From Streptomyces sp. TG1A-8 (GTDB lineage: Bacteria > Actinomycetota > Actinomycetes > Streptomycetales > Streptomycetaceae), in the NCBI RefSeq assembly GCF_030499535.1, contig NZ_JASTLB010000001.1:2480001-2544000 (forward strand): a DNA stretch of 64,000 bases. Direction: 5' to 3'. Within the stretch, counting starts at the first letter, position 1, and the number at the start of each line of letters is the position of its first letter. The notes under the pieces were generated by a model. The model ran no database searches. It was not told the origin of the DNA and was given only the letters and a program-made list of their open reading frames with translations. Positions 56,056 through 64,000 of the stretch are shown here, in pieces. Position numbers and translations under genes: made by a program.

Positions 56056-57279
56056 ATGGACCCCTTCGACGCGGGAGCCGGCGGCATCCTGCGACAGCCC
56101 AAGGCGGTCTGGGCCACGGCCGGCGCCTCGGTCGTCGCCTTCATGGGCATCGGCCTCGTCGACCCGATCCTGCCGTCCATCGCGCAGGGGCTGCACGCCA
56201 CCGCCAGTCAGGTGTCCCTGCTCTTCACGTCCTACTTCCTGATCACCGCGGTCGCGATGCTGCTGACCGGCTTCGTCTCCAGCCGCATCGGCGGCCGCAG
56301 GACCCTGCTGCTCGGACTCGCCTTCGTGGTGGTCTTCGCGGGGCTGGCCGGCACCTCGGACACGGTCGGCCAGCTCGTCGGCTTCCGGGCCGGCTGGGGA
56401 CTCGGCAACGCCCTGTTCGCCTCGACCGCCCTCGCCGTCATCGTCGGCGCCGCGGCCGGCGGCAGTGCGGCGGCGATCCTGCTCTACGAGTCCGCGCTCG
56501 GCCTCGGCATGGCCTGCGGGCCGCTGCTCGGCGCCGTGCTCGGCAACATCAGCTGGCGCTACCCGTTCTTCGGCACCGCCACGCTGATGGCGATCGGCTT
56601 CCTGTGCATCACGGCGTTCCTGAAGGAGCAGCCGAAGCCGGCCCGCAGGACCTCGCTGCTGGACCCGCTCAAGGCCCTCGGCCACGGCGGCCTGGCCTCG
56701 GCGGCCGCCTCGGCGTTCTTCTACAACTACACGTTCTTCACCGTGCTGGCCTTCACGCCGTTCGTGCTCGACATGACCCCGTACCGCTCGGGCGCGGTGT
56801 TCTTCGCCTGGGGCCTGCTCCTCGCCGTCTTCTCGGTGATCGTGGCACCGCGCATGCAGGAGCGCTTCGGCTCGCTGAAGGTCCTGGGTGGCTCGCTCGT
56901 GCTGCTCGCGGCGGACGTGCTCGTGCTCGGCTACGGCGGCCACACCACGGCCGTCGTGTGCACGATCCTGTCCGGCGCGTTCATCGGCGTGAACAACACG
57001 GTCTACACCGAACTGGCCCTCGGCGTGTCGGACGCGCCGCGCCCGGTGGCGAGCGCCGGCTACAACTTCGTCCGCTGGTTCGCCGCCGCCGCCGCGCCGT
57101 ACTTCGCGCCGAAGATCGAGGAGTGGACCGACGTCCACGTCCCGTTCGCGGTCGCCGCGGTCACCGCGGTGCTGGGCGCGCTGGTCGTGCTCGTCCGGCG
57201 CCGCTCCCTCACCCACGAGGCGGAGGAACGGGCGCCGGAGCACGCCACCGAGGACGGCGTCACGGCCTTCGCCGGCTGA
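56056..57279 (+). CDS. MFS drug/proton antiporter-type transporter
   Basis: 407 residues with twelve hydrophobic helices. Markers: VVAFMGIGLVDPILPSIAQG (helix 1, drug-efflux type), the A-loop FVSSRIGGRRTLLLG, FRAGWGLGNALFAS (helix 4), and SALGLGMACGPLLGAVLG (motif C, antiporter signature). The C-terminal tail is acidic. It probably exports small molecules using the proton gradient. The ATG at 56056 follows GGGAGAAG. The palindrome in the promoter spacer indicates repressor control and induction by a ligand, in keeping with an efflux pump. Confidence 0.92.
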   Translation: MDPFDAGAGGILRQPKAVWATAGASVVAFMGIGLVDPILPSIAQGLHATASQVSLLFTSYFLITAVAMLLTGFVSSRIGGRRTLLLGLAFVVVFAGLAGTSDTVGQLVGFRAGWGLGNALFASTALAVIVGAAAGGSAAAILLYESALGLGMACGPLLGAVLGNISWRYPFFGTATLMAIGFLCITAFLKEQPKPARRTSLLDPLKALGHGGLASAAASAFFYNYTFFTVLAFTPFVLDMTPYRSGAVFFAWGLLLAVFSVIVAPRMQERFGSLKVLGGSLVLLAADVLVLGYGGHTTAVVCTILSGAFIGVNNTVYTELALGVSDAPRPVASAGYNFVRWFAAAAAPYFAPKIEEWTDVHVPFAVAAVTAVLGALVVLVRRRSLTHEAEERAPEHATEDGVTAFAG

Positions 57280-57309
57280 CGCCCGCCGGCGGGAGGCCGG
57301 TGGGTCCGC

Positions 57310-57894
57310 TCACCCCAGCGGGACGGACGCGCGGGCGGGGTCCCGCAGGTCCGTCCCGTTCGCCAGCCAGCGCTCCTGCAGGGCCTGCGCGCCGTGCACC
57401 CGTTTCCAGGCGGCCTCGTTGGGGGTCATCGGCAGCAGCGGCAGGAACCGTACGGCCTCCATCGGGCCGTCCAGCTCCAGGTCCTCGACCAGGCCGCCGG
57501 GCTCACCGACCAGGACCGAGGTGAAGGGAGCGCCGGGCCACAGCGGCTCCCCCACGTCCAAGGAGGCGCCCGGAGCCACCACCACCCCCTCCACCTGCGG
57601 GGACGCGGCGAGGACGGCGAGCGGGCGGAGCACCTTGTCGGTGTCGGCGAGTCCGGCGCGCACGGAGAGGACCAGCTCGGCGCGGGGGCCCCTGACGGGG
57701 TCGGCGAGCTGGGCCGCGGGATCCGTCATGGGGTGCGCGGACATGCCGAGCGTGGCGTAGCGGACCAGGTCCCCCTCCTGGAACCGGAGCACCTCGATGC
57801 GGTCCGTGCCGAGGAAGGTGACCGCGGCCCGCGCGTCCGGTGCGCCCAGCGCGGTGTTCAACCGTGCCTCGACCAGAGGGAGAACTTCAACCAT
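57310..57894 (-). CDS. Suppressor-of-fused (SUFU) domain protein
   Basis: 194 residues. It matches the bacterial SUFU-like domain: TDRIEVLRFQEGDLVRYATL, GMSAHPMTD, RAELVLSVRAGLADTD, then FTSVLVGEPGGL and VRFLPLLPMTPNEAAWKR. Bacterial SUFU domains are often immunity or stress-associated proteins, with no established role in Streptomyces. No Shine-Dalgarno; TATGCT lies six bases before the ATG at 57894, compatible with leaderless start. It is convergent with the MFS gene and divergent from the corA leader. Confidence 0.85.
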   Translation of the reverse strand: MVEVLPLVEARLNTALGAPDARAAVTFLGTDRIEVLRFQEGDLVRYATLGMSAHPMTDPAAQLADPVRGPRAELVLSVRAGLADTDKVLRPLAVLAASPQVEGVVVAPGASLDVGEPLWPGAPFTSVLVGEPGGLVEDLELDGPMEAVRFLPLLPMTPNEAAWKRVHGAQALQERWLANGTDLRDPARASVPLG

Positions 57895-58061
57895 GCGGTG
57901 AGCATAGAACTCGTCAGCAGCGGGCAAAGCGGGGCCTTGACACTTCGGGCGACTGCTACGCTGAGCCGGTGGTTCGGGGCAGCACGCAGAAGCGTGGCTA
58001 TCGGGTCCCGGCGCCGAGGAGACTCCCTTACGGGGGACCGACCGGAGGAGGTGGGGCTGTC

Positions 58062-58109
58062 ATGGATCGAAGTCGACCTGGTAGTACCACTCGCTCTTCC
58101 GGTTGCTGA
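58062..58109 (+). CDS. 15-residue leader ORF upstream of corA
   Basis: MDRSRPGSTTRSSGC is preceded by GGAGGAGG, a near-perfect ribosome site ten bases upstream. It lies 259 bases before corA in a long leader. Composition is Ser/Arg/Thr-rich with one Pro and a terminal Cys. Short translated leaders with Pro or acidic codons control Mg2+ transporter genes in enterobacteria; whether this one does so is inference. TTGACA at 57937-57942 might belong to the promoter, but no -10 has normal spacing. Confidence 0.55.
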   Translation: MDRSRPGSTTRSSGC

Positions 58110-58368
58110 TGTAGTTACTGCCGGCTGCCACCCTCACGTTCGCTTCGCCGTTCGGAAGAGCACTTCGTCTCGCTTTGCCTGATCTGTGTCAGTCCTGCAT
58201 CAGCAGCGAAGTCGTCACCGCGACGGTGCGGTGCTCCCCGCTTTGTGGACGTGCCGAACATCCTTCCCTGCCCGACGGCGGGGGAACCTTCGCAGGACGT
58301 CCCCATTCCGGGTGGTTCCAACCGATCGCCGGCGCACGTTCGCCGCCCGTCTGCGAAGGAGCCTGCCC
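58110..58368 (+). other. Non-coding leader between the short ORF and corA
   Basis: 259 bases without a convincing gene. The frame of corA is open upstream, but that part is Arg-rich filler without a ribosome site. Base composition is lower in GC than the flanks near 58100-58210. I recognise no known riboswitch consensus. A regulatory RNA structure is possible. Confidence 0.4.
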
Positions 58369-59493
58369 ATGTCGATGATTCGCGACCTGCGCGCCGTGGT
58401 CCGCCCGTCGTCCCGCGTCTCGCTGCGCAAGGAGACGAGCGCGCCCTACGACGCCACGCGCGACCCGGCCACCCCCTCGGCCGTCGTCGACTGCGCCGTC
58501 TACCGCGACGGCGCCCGCGTGGAGAGCGGCAGGCCGCTGTCCCCGCAGGAGGCGATGCGGCTGGTGCGGCGGGACGGCGGATTCGTGTGGATCGGGCTCC
58601 ACGAGCCGACCGAGTCGGAATTCGCCGGTATCGCCGGGGAGTTCGGGCTGCACCCGCTGGCCGTCGAGGACGCGGTGCAGGCGCACCAGCGGCCGAAGCT
58701 GGAGCGGTACGACGACTCGCTGTTCACCGTCTTCAAGACCATCCACTACGTCGAGCACGACCGGCTCACCGCCAACAGCGAGGTCGTGGAGACGGGTGAG
58801 GTCATGTGCTTCACCGGCCGGGACTTCTTCATCACCGTCCGGCACGGCGGCCAGGGCTCCCTGCGGGCGCTGCGGCACCGGCTCCAGGACGACCCCGAAC
58901 TGCTCGCCAAGGGCCCCTCGGCCGTGCTGCACGCCATCGCCAACCACGTGGTGGACGGCTACATCGCGGTCGCCGACGCCGTGCAGGACGACATCGACGA
59001 GGTGGAGACCGAGGTGTTCTCCCCCGGCCGCAAGGGCGGGGTGTCGCGCGGTGTGGACTCGGCGCGGATCTACCAGCTCAAGCGCGAGGTGCTGGAGTTC
59101 AAGCGGGCGGTGGCCCCGCTGCTGCGGCCGATGCAGCTGCTGAGCGAGCGGCCCATGCGGCTGGTCGACCCGGACATCCAGAAGTACTTCCGGGACGTCG
59201 CCGACCACCTGGCCCGGGTCCAGGAGCAGGTCATGAGCTTCGACGAACTGCTCAACTCCATTCTCCAGGCCAACCTCGCGCAGGCCTCCGTCGCGCAGAA
59301 CGAGGACATGCGCAAGATCACCGCGTGGGCCGCGATCATCGCCGTCCCGACGATGGTGTGCGGGGTGTACGGCATGAACTTCGACCACATGCCCGAACTG
59401 CACTGGAAGTACGGCTACCCGGTGATCATGGGCATCACGGTCGTCCTGTGCCTGGGCATCCACCGCACGCTGAAGCGCAACGGCTGGCTGTGA
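58369..59493 (+). CDS. corA: CorA-family magnesium/cobalt transporter
   Basis: 374 residues. The long N-terminal cytoplasmic funnel includes LAVEDAVQAHQRPKLERYDD, the VFKTIHYVEHD strand and AIANHVVDGYIAVADAVQDD (helix with EVE acidic stretch). The end has two membrane helices: ITAWAAIIAVPTMVCGVYGMNFDHMPEL in two parts (with the YGMNF selectivity motif) and YPVIMGITVVLCLGIH. This is the CorA pentameric Mg2+ channel. The ATG at 58369 has AAGGAG seven bases upstream. Regulation probably involves the long leader with a 15-codon ORF. Confidence 0.95.
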   Translation: MSMIRDLRAVVRPSSRVSLRKETSAPYDATRDPATPSAVVDCAVYRDGARVESGRPLSPQEAMRLVRRDGGFVWIGLHEPTESEFAGIAGEFGLHPLAVEDAVQAHQRPKLERYDDSLFTVFKTIHYVEHDRLTANSEVVETGEVMCFTGRDFFITVRHGGQGSLRALRHRLQDDPELLAKGPSAVLHAIANHVVDGYIAVADAVQDDIDEVETEVFSPGRKGGVSRGVDSARIYQLKREVLEFKRAVAPLLRPMQLLSERPMRLVDPDIQKYFRDVADHLARVQEQVMSFDELLNSILQANLAQASVAQNEDMRKITAWAAIIAVPTMVCGVYGMNFDHMPELHWKYGYPVIMGITVVLCLGIHRTLKRNGWL

Positions 59494-59516
59494 GCGGGGC
59501 TGGATAGGCTGGGCGC

Positions 59517-60032
59517 ATGACAAGGGAGCTGTTCGACCAGGCCCTCATCGAGGAGGCCACCAAGAAGTCCGGCCTCGTCTGGGTCAGGGGTGCCGGGGCC
59601 CCGGCGGCGCGTGCGCTGTGGCACGTGTGGCACGGCGGTGCGGTGTGCCTGGTCGGCGACGGGCCCGGGGAACAGCCGCTGACCGGGCTGGCCGACGGGG
59701 GTTCGGCCGAGGTGACCGTGCGCAGCAAGGACAAGGGGGGCCGGCTGGTGAGCTGGCCGGCGACCGTGTCCGAACTGGCTCCCGGCTCGGCGGGGTGGGA
59801 GGCGGCGGTGGCCGAGCTGAAGGGCAAGCGGCTCAACGCCCCCGACGCCGAGGCGATGCCGCAGCGGTGGTCCCGCGAGTGCAGGGTGCTCCGTCTGGTG
59901 CCCGCCGGAGCTCCGGCTCCGCTGCCCGAGGACAACTTGGCGGCACGCCCCGTCCCGACCCCGGCGACCACCCGGCAGCCGGTCCCGGCTGCCCTGCCGC
60001 GGCTCCTGACGAGGCGTCGCCGCAAGAAGTGA
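59517..60032 (+). CDS. Conserved hypothetical protein, possible split-barrel fold
   Basis: 171 residues. The first 120 look like a small beta-barrel: SGLVWVRGAGAPAARALWHV, GGAVCLVGDGPGEQPL, AEVTVRSKDKGGRLVSWPAT. This pattern recalls FMN-binding split-barrel proteins, but no cofactor motif is certain. The C-terminus is Pro-rich and ends LLTRRRRKK. No Shine-Dalgarno; TAGGCT lies six bases before the ATG, fitting a leaderless transcript 23 bases after corA. Confidence 0.7.
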   Translation: MTRELFDQALIEEATKKSGLVWVRGAGAPAARALWHVWHGGAVCLVGDGPGEQPLTGLADGGSAEVTVRSKDKGGRLVSWPATVSELAPGSAGWEAAVAELKGKRLNAPDAEAMPQRWSRECRVLRLVPAGAPAPLPEDNLAARPVPTPATTRQPVPAALPRLLTRRRRKK

Positions 60033-60192
60033 CGGCGGCCGGCCCCGGCGGCGCGCCACCGGCGAACGGCCGGACGGCGCACGGCGCCGCGGGAACGCGC
60101 CGGGCGGCCGGGCGCGGCGCCGGATCCGGGCGGCAGGTGTCCCGTCGGCCGCCCGCGCCCCACCGCGGTGCGCCCCGCCCGCCAGGGGCCCG

Positions 60193-60954
60193 CTAGGACG
60201 CCGGAAGCTGTTTGCCGTAGTCCACCGTCTGGGACCCGTCGGGCTGGGCGAGGCGGAAGTCCTTGCCCCAGTCGGAGAAGCGGAGCGTGCCCGCGCCGCC
60301 GGCGCGGACCAGACGGAGGGGGTAGGGGTCGCCCTGGAGGGAGACGTCCAGGGCGCCGCCGGCGCCCTTGTCGCCGGTGATCCGGATCGTGCGGGTACCC
60401 GCCTGCTCGTGGTGGCCGTCCGTCGCCAGCGTGCCGTGCAGCGTGAGCAGTCCGTCGAGGAGGACGTCCTTGTCCGTGAAGCCGCTGAACTTCTTGTACG
60501 CGGGATCCCCCTGCGGCACCTTCACGTACTTGCCGCCGAGCTTGCCCGCGGCCCCCGCGTCCCCGCTCCCGCCGGCGGGGCCGTCCGCCTGGGCCCAGAA
60601 GTCCGCGTCGGCCTTCAGGTACAGCTGTGTGCCGACCCGCAGCAGCCGGAAGGCCGCCCCCCGGGAGGTGACCGAGCCGATCCCGCCGTCGTCCTTCAGC
60701 CGCATGTCCAGCCGGTACGTACGGCCGCTGGTGACCACGCTCCCGGACAGCCGTACCATCGGCGCCGCGTCCGCCGCCGCCCGCGTCCTCGCCTGGATCC
60801 TGTCGGCGGGCAGCCTGCCCACCCCGTTCGTGCCCGCGTCCGGGTCCTCACCGCCGCAGCCCGACAGCACCGCCGCTCCCGCCACGGCGCACGCCGCGCC
60901 CACCAGCGTGGCCCGGTGAGCACGGCGGGTTCGGCCCTGGAGAATCGCAGTCAC
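60193..60954 (-). CDS. Lipoprotein of LppX/LprAFG-like fold
   Basis: 253 residues. The signal peptide ends in lipobox VLSGC (Cys at about 33). The mature part has repeated beta-strand blocks: MVRLSGSVVTSGRTYRLDMR, then LLRVGTQLYLKADADFW, KYVKVPQGDPAYKKFSGFT and ALDVSLQGDPYPLRLV. This resembles the half-barrel LppX/LprG lipoproteins that carry lipids in actinobacteria. The start is GTG at 60954 with a weak ribosome site. It is convergent with the hypothetical gene on its left. Confidence 0.85.
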   Translation of the reverse strand: MTAILQGRTRRAHRATLVGAACAVAGAAVLSGCGGEDPDAGTNGVGRLPADRIQARTRAAADAAPMVRLSGSVVTSGRTYRLDMRLKDDGGIGSVTSRGAAFRLLRVGTQLYLKADADFWAQADGPAGGSGDAGAAGKLGGKYVKVPQGDPAYKKFSGFTDKDVLLDGLLTLHGTLATDGHHEQAGTRTIRITGDKGAGGALDVSLQGDPYPLRLVRAGGAGTLRFSDWGKDFRLAQPDGSQTVDYGKQLPAS

Positions 60955-61162
60955 CGGTGGGGCTGCCTTTCTGACGGTTCCTGAGCGGCGTACGGCAGCG
61001 TACCGGGGCCCGGCCCGGCCGGCGGAGCCAGTCCGTGCGGACCGGCCACCGGGGCGTACCCCGTCGGTACGGGCTAGCCTGAAGCGCACCCGAGCGGGCA
61101 GAAGAGAACAAATCCCACGCAAGGCAAGCAAAGAGAGCAGAGCGAGCAAAGGAAGCAGAGCC

Positions 61163-62476
61163 ATGGCAGCCGGCGTTCCCCGGATCTTCGTCTCGCACCT
61201 CGCCGGGGTCCCCGTGTTCGATCCGGCCGGCGACCAGGTGGGCCGCGTCCGCGACCTCGTCGTCATGCTGCGCGTCGGCCGGCGGCCCCCGCGCGTGCTC
61301 GGGCTGGTCGTGGAACTGGCCACCCGGCGCCGCATCTTCCTGCCCATGACCCGGGTGACCGGCATCGAGTCCGGGCAGGTCATCACCACCGGTGTGCTCA
61401 ACGTGCGCCGCTTCGAGCAGCGGCCCACCGAGCGGCTGGCCTTCGGGGAGCTGCTCGACCGGCGGGTGACGCTGGTGGAGACCGGCGAGGAGGTCACCGT
61501 CCTCGACGTGTCCGTGCAGCAGCTGCCCGCGCGCCGGGACTGGGAGGTCGACCGCGTCTTCGTGCGCAAGGGCAGGAAGGGCGGCGCCTTCCGGCGGGCC
61601 AGGGGGGAGACGCTGACCGCCGAGTGGTCGGCCGTCACCGGCTTCTCGCTGGAGGAGCACGGGCAGGGCGCCGAGAGCCTGCTCGCCACCTTCGAGCAGC
61701 TGCGCGCCGCAGACCTCGCCAACGTCCTGCACCACCTGTCCGCCAAGCGGCGCGCCGAGGTCGCCGCCGCCCTGGACGACGACCGCCTCGCCGACGTCCT
61801 GGAGGAGCTGCCCGAGGACGACCAGATCGAGATCCTCGGCAAGCTGAAGGAGGAGCGCGCGGCGGACGTCCTGGAGGCCATGGACCCGGACGACGCGGCC
61901 GATCTGCTCTCCGAGCTGCCGGAGGAGGACAAGGAGCGGCTGCTGAGCCTGATGAAGCCGGCCGACGCGGCCGACATGCGGCGCCTGATGGCGTACGAGG
62001 AGCACACCGCGGGCGGTCTGATGACCACCGAGCCGATCGTGCTGCGGCCGGACGCCTCCGTCGCGGACGCGCTCGCCCGCGTCCGCAACCCCGACCTGTC
62101 CCCCGCGCTCGCCGCCCAGGTCTACGTCTGCCGGCCGCCCGACGAGACCCCGACCGGCAAGTACCTGGGCACGGTCCACTTCCAGCGGCTGCTGCGCGAC
62201 CCCCCGTACACCCTGGTCAGCTCGCTCGTCGACGACGACCTGCAGCCCCTGTCCCCCGGGGCCGCGCTGCCGGTCATCGCCGGGTTCTTCGCCACGTACG
62301 ACATGGTGGCCGCGCCCGTGGTGGACGAGTCCGGGTCGCTGCTCGGGGCGGTCACCGTGGACGACGTGCTGGACCACATGCTGCCCGAGGACTGGCGGGA
62401 GACGGAGTTCCACCTGGACGAGGAGACCGGCGAGCGCACCGCGGTGGACAAGGGGGCGCAGTCGCATGGTTCCTGA
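61163..62476 (+). CDS. Soluble PRC-barrel + MgtE_N + CBS protein (MgtE without channel)
   Basis: 437 residues, no membrane helices. Residues 5-80 form a PRC-barrel-like domain (PVFDPAGDQVGRVRDLVVML), with a second similar block at about 95-165. Residues about 170-275 are the MgtE N-terminal helical domain (LRAADLANVLHHLSAKRRAE, LEELPEDDQIEILGKLKEER, MDPDDAADLLSELPEED). Residues about 275-410 hold two CBS motifs (AGGLMTTEPIVLRPDASVAD, and MVAAPVVDESGSLLGAVTVD). MgtE normally follows this with a Mg2+ channel, absent here. The acidic interfaces could sense Mg2+. AAGGAAG precedes the ATG. It overlaps the DUF1003 gene by 11 bases. Confidence 0.93.
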   Translation: MAAGVPRIFVSHLAGVPVFDPAGDQVGRVRDLVVMLRVGRRPPRVLGLVVELATRRRIFLPMTRVTGIESGQVITTGVLNVRRFEQRPTERLAFGELLDRRVTLVETGEEVTVLDVSVQQLPARRDWEVDRVFVRKGRKGGAFRRARGETLTAEWSAVTGFSLEEHGQGAESLLATFEQLRAADLANVLHHLSAKRRAEVAAALDDDRLADVLEELPEDDQIEILGKLKEERAADVLEAMDPDDAADLLSELPEEDKERLLSLMKPADAADMRRLMAYEEHTAGGLMTTEPIVLRPDASVADALARVRNPDLSPALAAQVYVCRPPDETPTGKYLGTVHFQRLLRDPPYTLVSSLVDDDLQPLSPGAALPVIAGFFATYDMVAAPVVDESGSLLGAVTVDDVLDHMLPEDWRETEFHLDEETGERTAVDKGAQSHGS

Positions 62477-63065
62477 GCGCGAGGGCGGCCGCGAGCGCGG
62501 ACCGGCCGGTGCCACGGCCACACCCCGGCGCACGCTCCGGCTGGACCAGCCGCGCCCGCCGCGCCGCCGGTTCCTGCCCGAGTGGGACCCGGAGGCCTTC
62601 GGCCGGCTGTCGGAGAGGATCGCCCGGTTCCTGGGCACGGGGCGCTTCATCGTCTGGATGACGGTCGTCATCGTGCTGTGGGTGCTGTGGAACATCGCCG
62701 CGCCGGCGGCTCTGCGCTTCGACCAGTACCCGTTCATCTTCCTGACCCTGATGCTGTCCCTGCAGGCCTCCTACGCGGCCCCGCTGATCCTGCTCGCGCA
62801 GAACAGGCAGGACGACCGCGACCGGGTCAACCTGGAGCAGGACCGCAAGCAGAACGAGCGGTCCATCGCCGACACCGAGTACCTGACCCGGGAGGTGGCC
62901 GCGCTGCGGACGGGGCTGGGCGAGGTGGCCACCCGTGACTGGATCCGGTCCGAGCTGCAGGACCTGCTCAAGGAGCTGGAGGAACGCCACCGCCGCGACG
63001 GCCGCGTCGTGTTCCCGGCGGAACGGGCGGACCACCCCGGCGGACGTGACGCAGAAGACCGCTGA
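62466..63065 (+). CDS. DUF1003 membrane protein coupled to the MgtE-like sensor
   Basis: 199 residues. The N-terminal 60 residues are basic and polar. Two membrane helices follow (FIVWMTVVIVLWVLWNIAAP and FIFLTLMLSLQASYAAPLIL), separated by FDQYP, then ILLAQNRQDDRDRVNLEQDR, the DUF1003 signature, and a helical C-terminal tail. The ATG lies inside the upstream gene. The family has no settled function; the coupling to a soluble MgtE_N-CBS protein is consistent with partners in one complex. Confidence 0.92.
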   Translation: MVPEREGGRERGPAGATATPRRTLRLDQPRPPRRRFLPEWDPEAFGRLSERIARFLGTGRFIVWMTVVIVLWVLWNIAAPAALRFDQYPFIFLTLMLSLQASYAAPLILLAQNRQDDRDRVNLEQDRKQNERSIADTEYLTREVAALRTGLGEVATRDWIRSELQDLLKELEERHRRDGRVVFPAERADHPGGRDAEDR

Positions 63066-63108
63066 GGAGTTACCCGCGGGCCCCTCGGCGCGCCGTACCA
63101 TCGTCCTT

Positions 63109-64000
63109 ATGGCTACGGAAGACGCGGTGCGCGAGGCACTGGCGACGGTGAACGACCCCGAGATCAACCGTCCCATCACCGAACTGGGGATGGTCAAGTC
63201 GGTGGAGATCGGCGCGGACGGAGCGGTCGCGGTCACCGTCTACCTGACGGTGTCCGGCTGCCCGATGCGCGACACCATCACGCAGCGCGTCACGGAGGCC
63301 GTCTCCCGGGTCGAGGGCGTCACCCGGGTCGACGTGACGCTGGACGTGATGAGCGACGAGCAGCGCAAGGAGCTGGCCCACGCCCTGCGCGGCGGCCAGG
63401 CCGAGCGCGAGGTCCCCTTCGCCAAGCCGGGCAACCTCACCCGCGTCTACGCGGTCGCCTCCGGCAAGGGCGGCGTCGGCAAGTCGTCGGTGACGGTGAA
63501 CCTGGCCGCCGCCATGGCCGCCGACGGACTCAAGGTCGGTGTCGTGGACGCCGACATCTACGGCCACAGCGTGCCGCGCATGCTGGGCGCGGACGGCCGG
63601 CCCACCCAGGTCGAGAACATGATCATGCCGCCGTCGGCGAACGGCGTGAAGGTCATCTCCATCGGCATGTTCACCCCGGGCAACGCCCCGGTCGTGTGGC
63701 GCGGCCCGATGCTGCACCGCGCCCTCCAGCAGTTCCTGGCCGACGTGTACTGGGGCGACCTGGACGTCCTGCTCCTGGACCTGCCGCCCGGCACCGGTGA
63801 CATCGCCATCTCGGTCGCGCAGCTGATCCCGAACGCCGAGATCCTGGTCGTGACGACGCCGCAGCAGGCGGCCGCCGAGGTCGCCGAGCGCGCCGGTTCC
63901 ATCGCGGTCCAGACGCACCAGAAGATCGTCGGTGTGGTCGAGAACATGTCCGGCCTGCCCTGCCCGCACTGCGGCGAGATGGTCGACGTCTTCGGCACGG
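63109..64000 (+). CDS. mrp: Mrp/NBP35-family Fe-S cluster carrier ATPase (cut by window edge)
   Basis: About 297 residues visible; the frame runs off the right edge, with some 80 residues expected beyond. The N-terminal MIP18/DUF59 domain (about 1-90, INRPITELGMVKSVEI, SGCPMRDT) precedes the Mrp ATPase: VASGKGGVGKSSVTVNLAAA (deviant Walker A), VVDADIYGHSVPRMLG, LLLDLPPGTGDIAISVAQL, and CPHCG, the CxxC that holds the cluster at the dimer interface. It loads Fe-S clusters onto target proteins, possibly including WblC. TACCAT is seven bases before the ATG and no Shine-Dalgarno is present, suggesting a leaderless start. Confidence 0.95.
   Translation, partial: MATEDAVREALATVNDPEINRPITELGMVKSVEIGADGAVAVTVYLTVSGCPMRDTITQRVTEAVSRVEGVTRVDVTLDVMSDEQRKELAHALRGGQAEREVPFAKPGNLTRVYAVASGKGGVGKSSVTVNLAAAMAADGLKVGVVDADIYGHSVPRMLGADGRPTQVENMIMPPSANGVKVISIGMFTPGNAPVVWRGPMLHRALQQFLADVYWGDLDVLLLDLPPGTGDIAISVAQLIPNAEILVVTTPQQAAAEVAERAGSIAVQTHQKIVGVVENMSGLPCPHCGEMVDVFGT

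Noticed and set aside
58110..58368. M-box or other Mg2+ riboswitch before corA
   Set aside because: I cannot match a known riboswitch consensus by eye; a covariance-model search would decide.
1..64000. Insertion sequences, prophage, integrative element or attachment site
   Set aside because: No transposase, integrase, tRNA gene or long inverted or direct repeats were seen.

Overview
The window is high-GC actinobacterial DNA and almost certainly a chromosomal core segment of a Streptomyces. The evidence is the very high GC at third codon positions, frequent GTG starts, and a run of actinobacterial marker genes: wblC (WhiB7-type) with an AT-hook, a mycoredoxin, the AdnAB recombination motor-nuclease pair, UvrD2, moeZ, moaE, a PPA1309-family protein, DUF3152, DUF3107 and a TerD/AIM24 cluster. 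I see no rRNA, tRNA, transposase, prophage gene or CRISPR array. Most loci look like conserved housekeeping genes. Accessory character appears mainly at 34.2-36.3 kb, where a polysaccharide-type cluster looks decayed.

Layout. 0-5.3 kb: partial UPF0182 membrane protein, PPA1309-family gene, and a leftward run SDR-moaE-small membrane protein-PDZ/Lon-like protease. 5.4-7.4 kb: DUF2342 metalloprotease coupled to a Nudix hydrolase. 7.4-11.3 kb: leftward TerD-AIM24 fusion plus two more AIM24 genes, preceded by a YgjP-like metallopeptidase. 11.5-14.2 kb: an E1-like (ThiF) protein overlapping a UbiB/ABC1 kinase. 14.3-15.6 kb: wblC with a small coupled partner and a long leader (SD-driven upstream ORF, hairpin over its stop, intrinsic terminator, WhiB7-type promoter). 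15.6-29 kb: uvrD2, mycoredoxin, nudC, an M20 peptidase, adnB, adnA and an alkyltransferase-like protein.

29-36.3 kb: a 974-residue membrane protein with a pseudokinase-like middle and a flippase-like end, a small secreted protein, moeZ, and the remnants of a glycosyltransferase / epimerase / Spherulin4 cluster. 36.5-42.2 kb: an oligopeptide/glutathione-type ABC importer operon behind a leaderless Cys-containing leader peptide. 42.2-48 kb: DUF3152 metzincin-like protein, alpha/beta hydrolase, TetR regulator, DUF3107, small proteins and a MiaE_2 ferritin-like protein. 48-55.9 kb: DEAD-box helicase with 165-bp tandem repeats in its basic tail, a hydrolase, NYN nuclease-like protein, MarC, PHP phosphoesterase and DUF6758. 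56-64 kb: an MFS exporter with a palindrome inside its promoter, a SUFU-domain protein, corA with a short leader ORF, a lipoprotein, a soluble PRC-MgtE_N-CBS protein coupled to DUF1003, and the start of mrp.

How the genes connect. Genome maintenance (UvrD2, AdnAB, alkyltransferase-like protein) sits beside ribosome-stress control (wblC) and redox repair (mycoredoxin, NudC). Molybdenum cofactor and sulfur chemistry is represented by moaE and moeZ. The ABC importer may belong to cysteine supply, given its leader. CorA, the soluble MgtE-like sensor and DUF1003 suggest a magnesium-related group. At least nine genes lack a Shine-Dalgarno and carry a TANNNT-like hexamer 6-7 bases before the start, consistent with leaderless transcripts. 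Function assignments rest on motifs read by eye and family knowledge; no similarity search was run.
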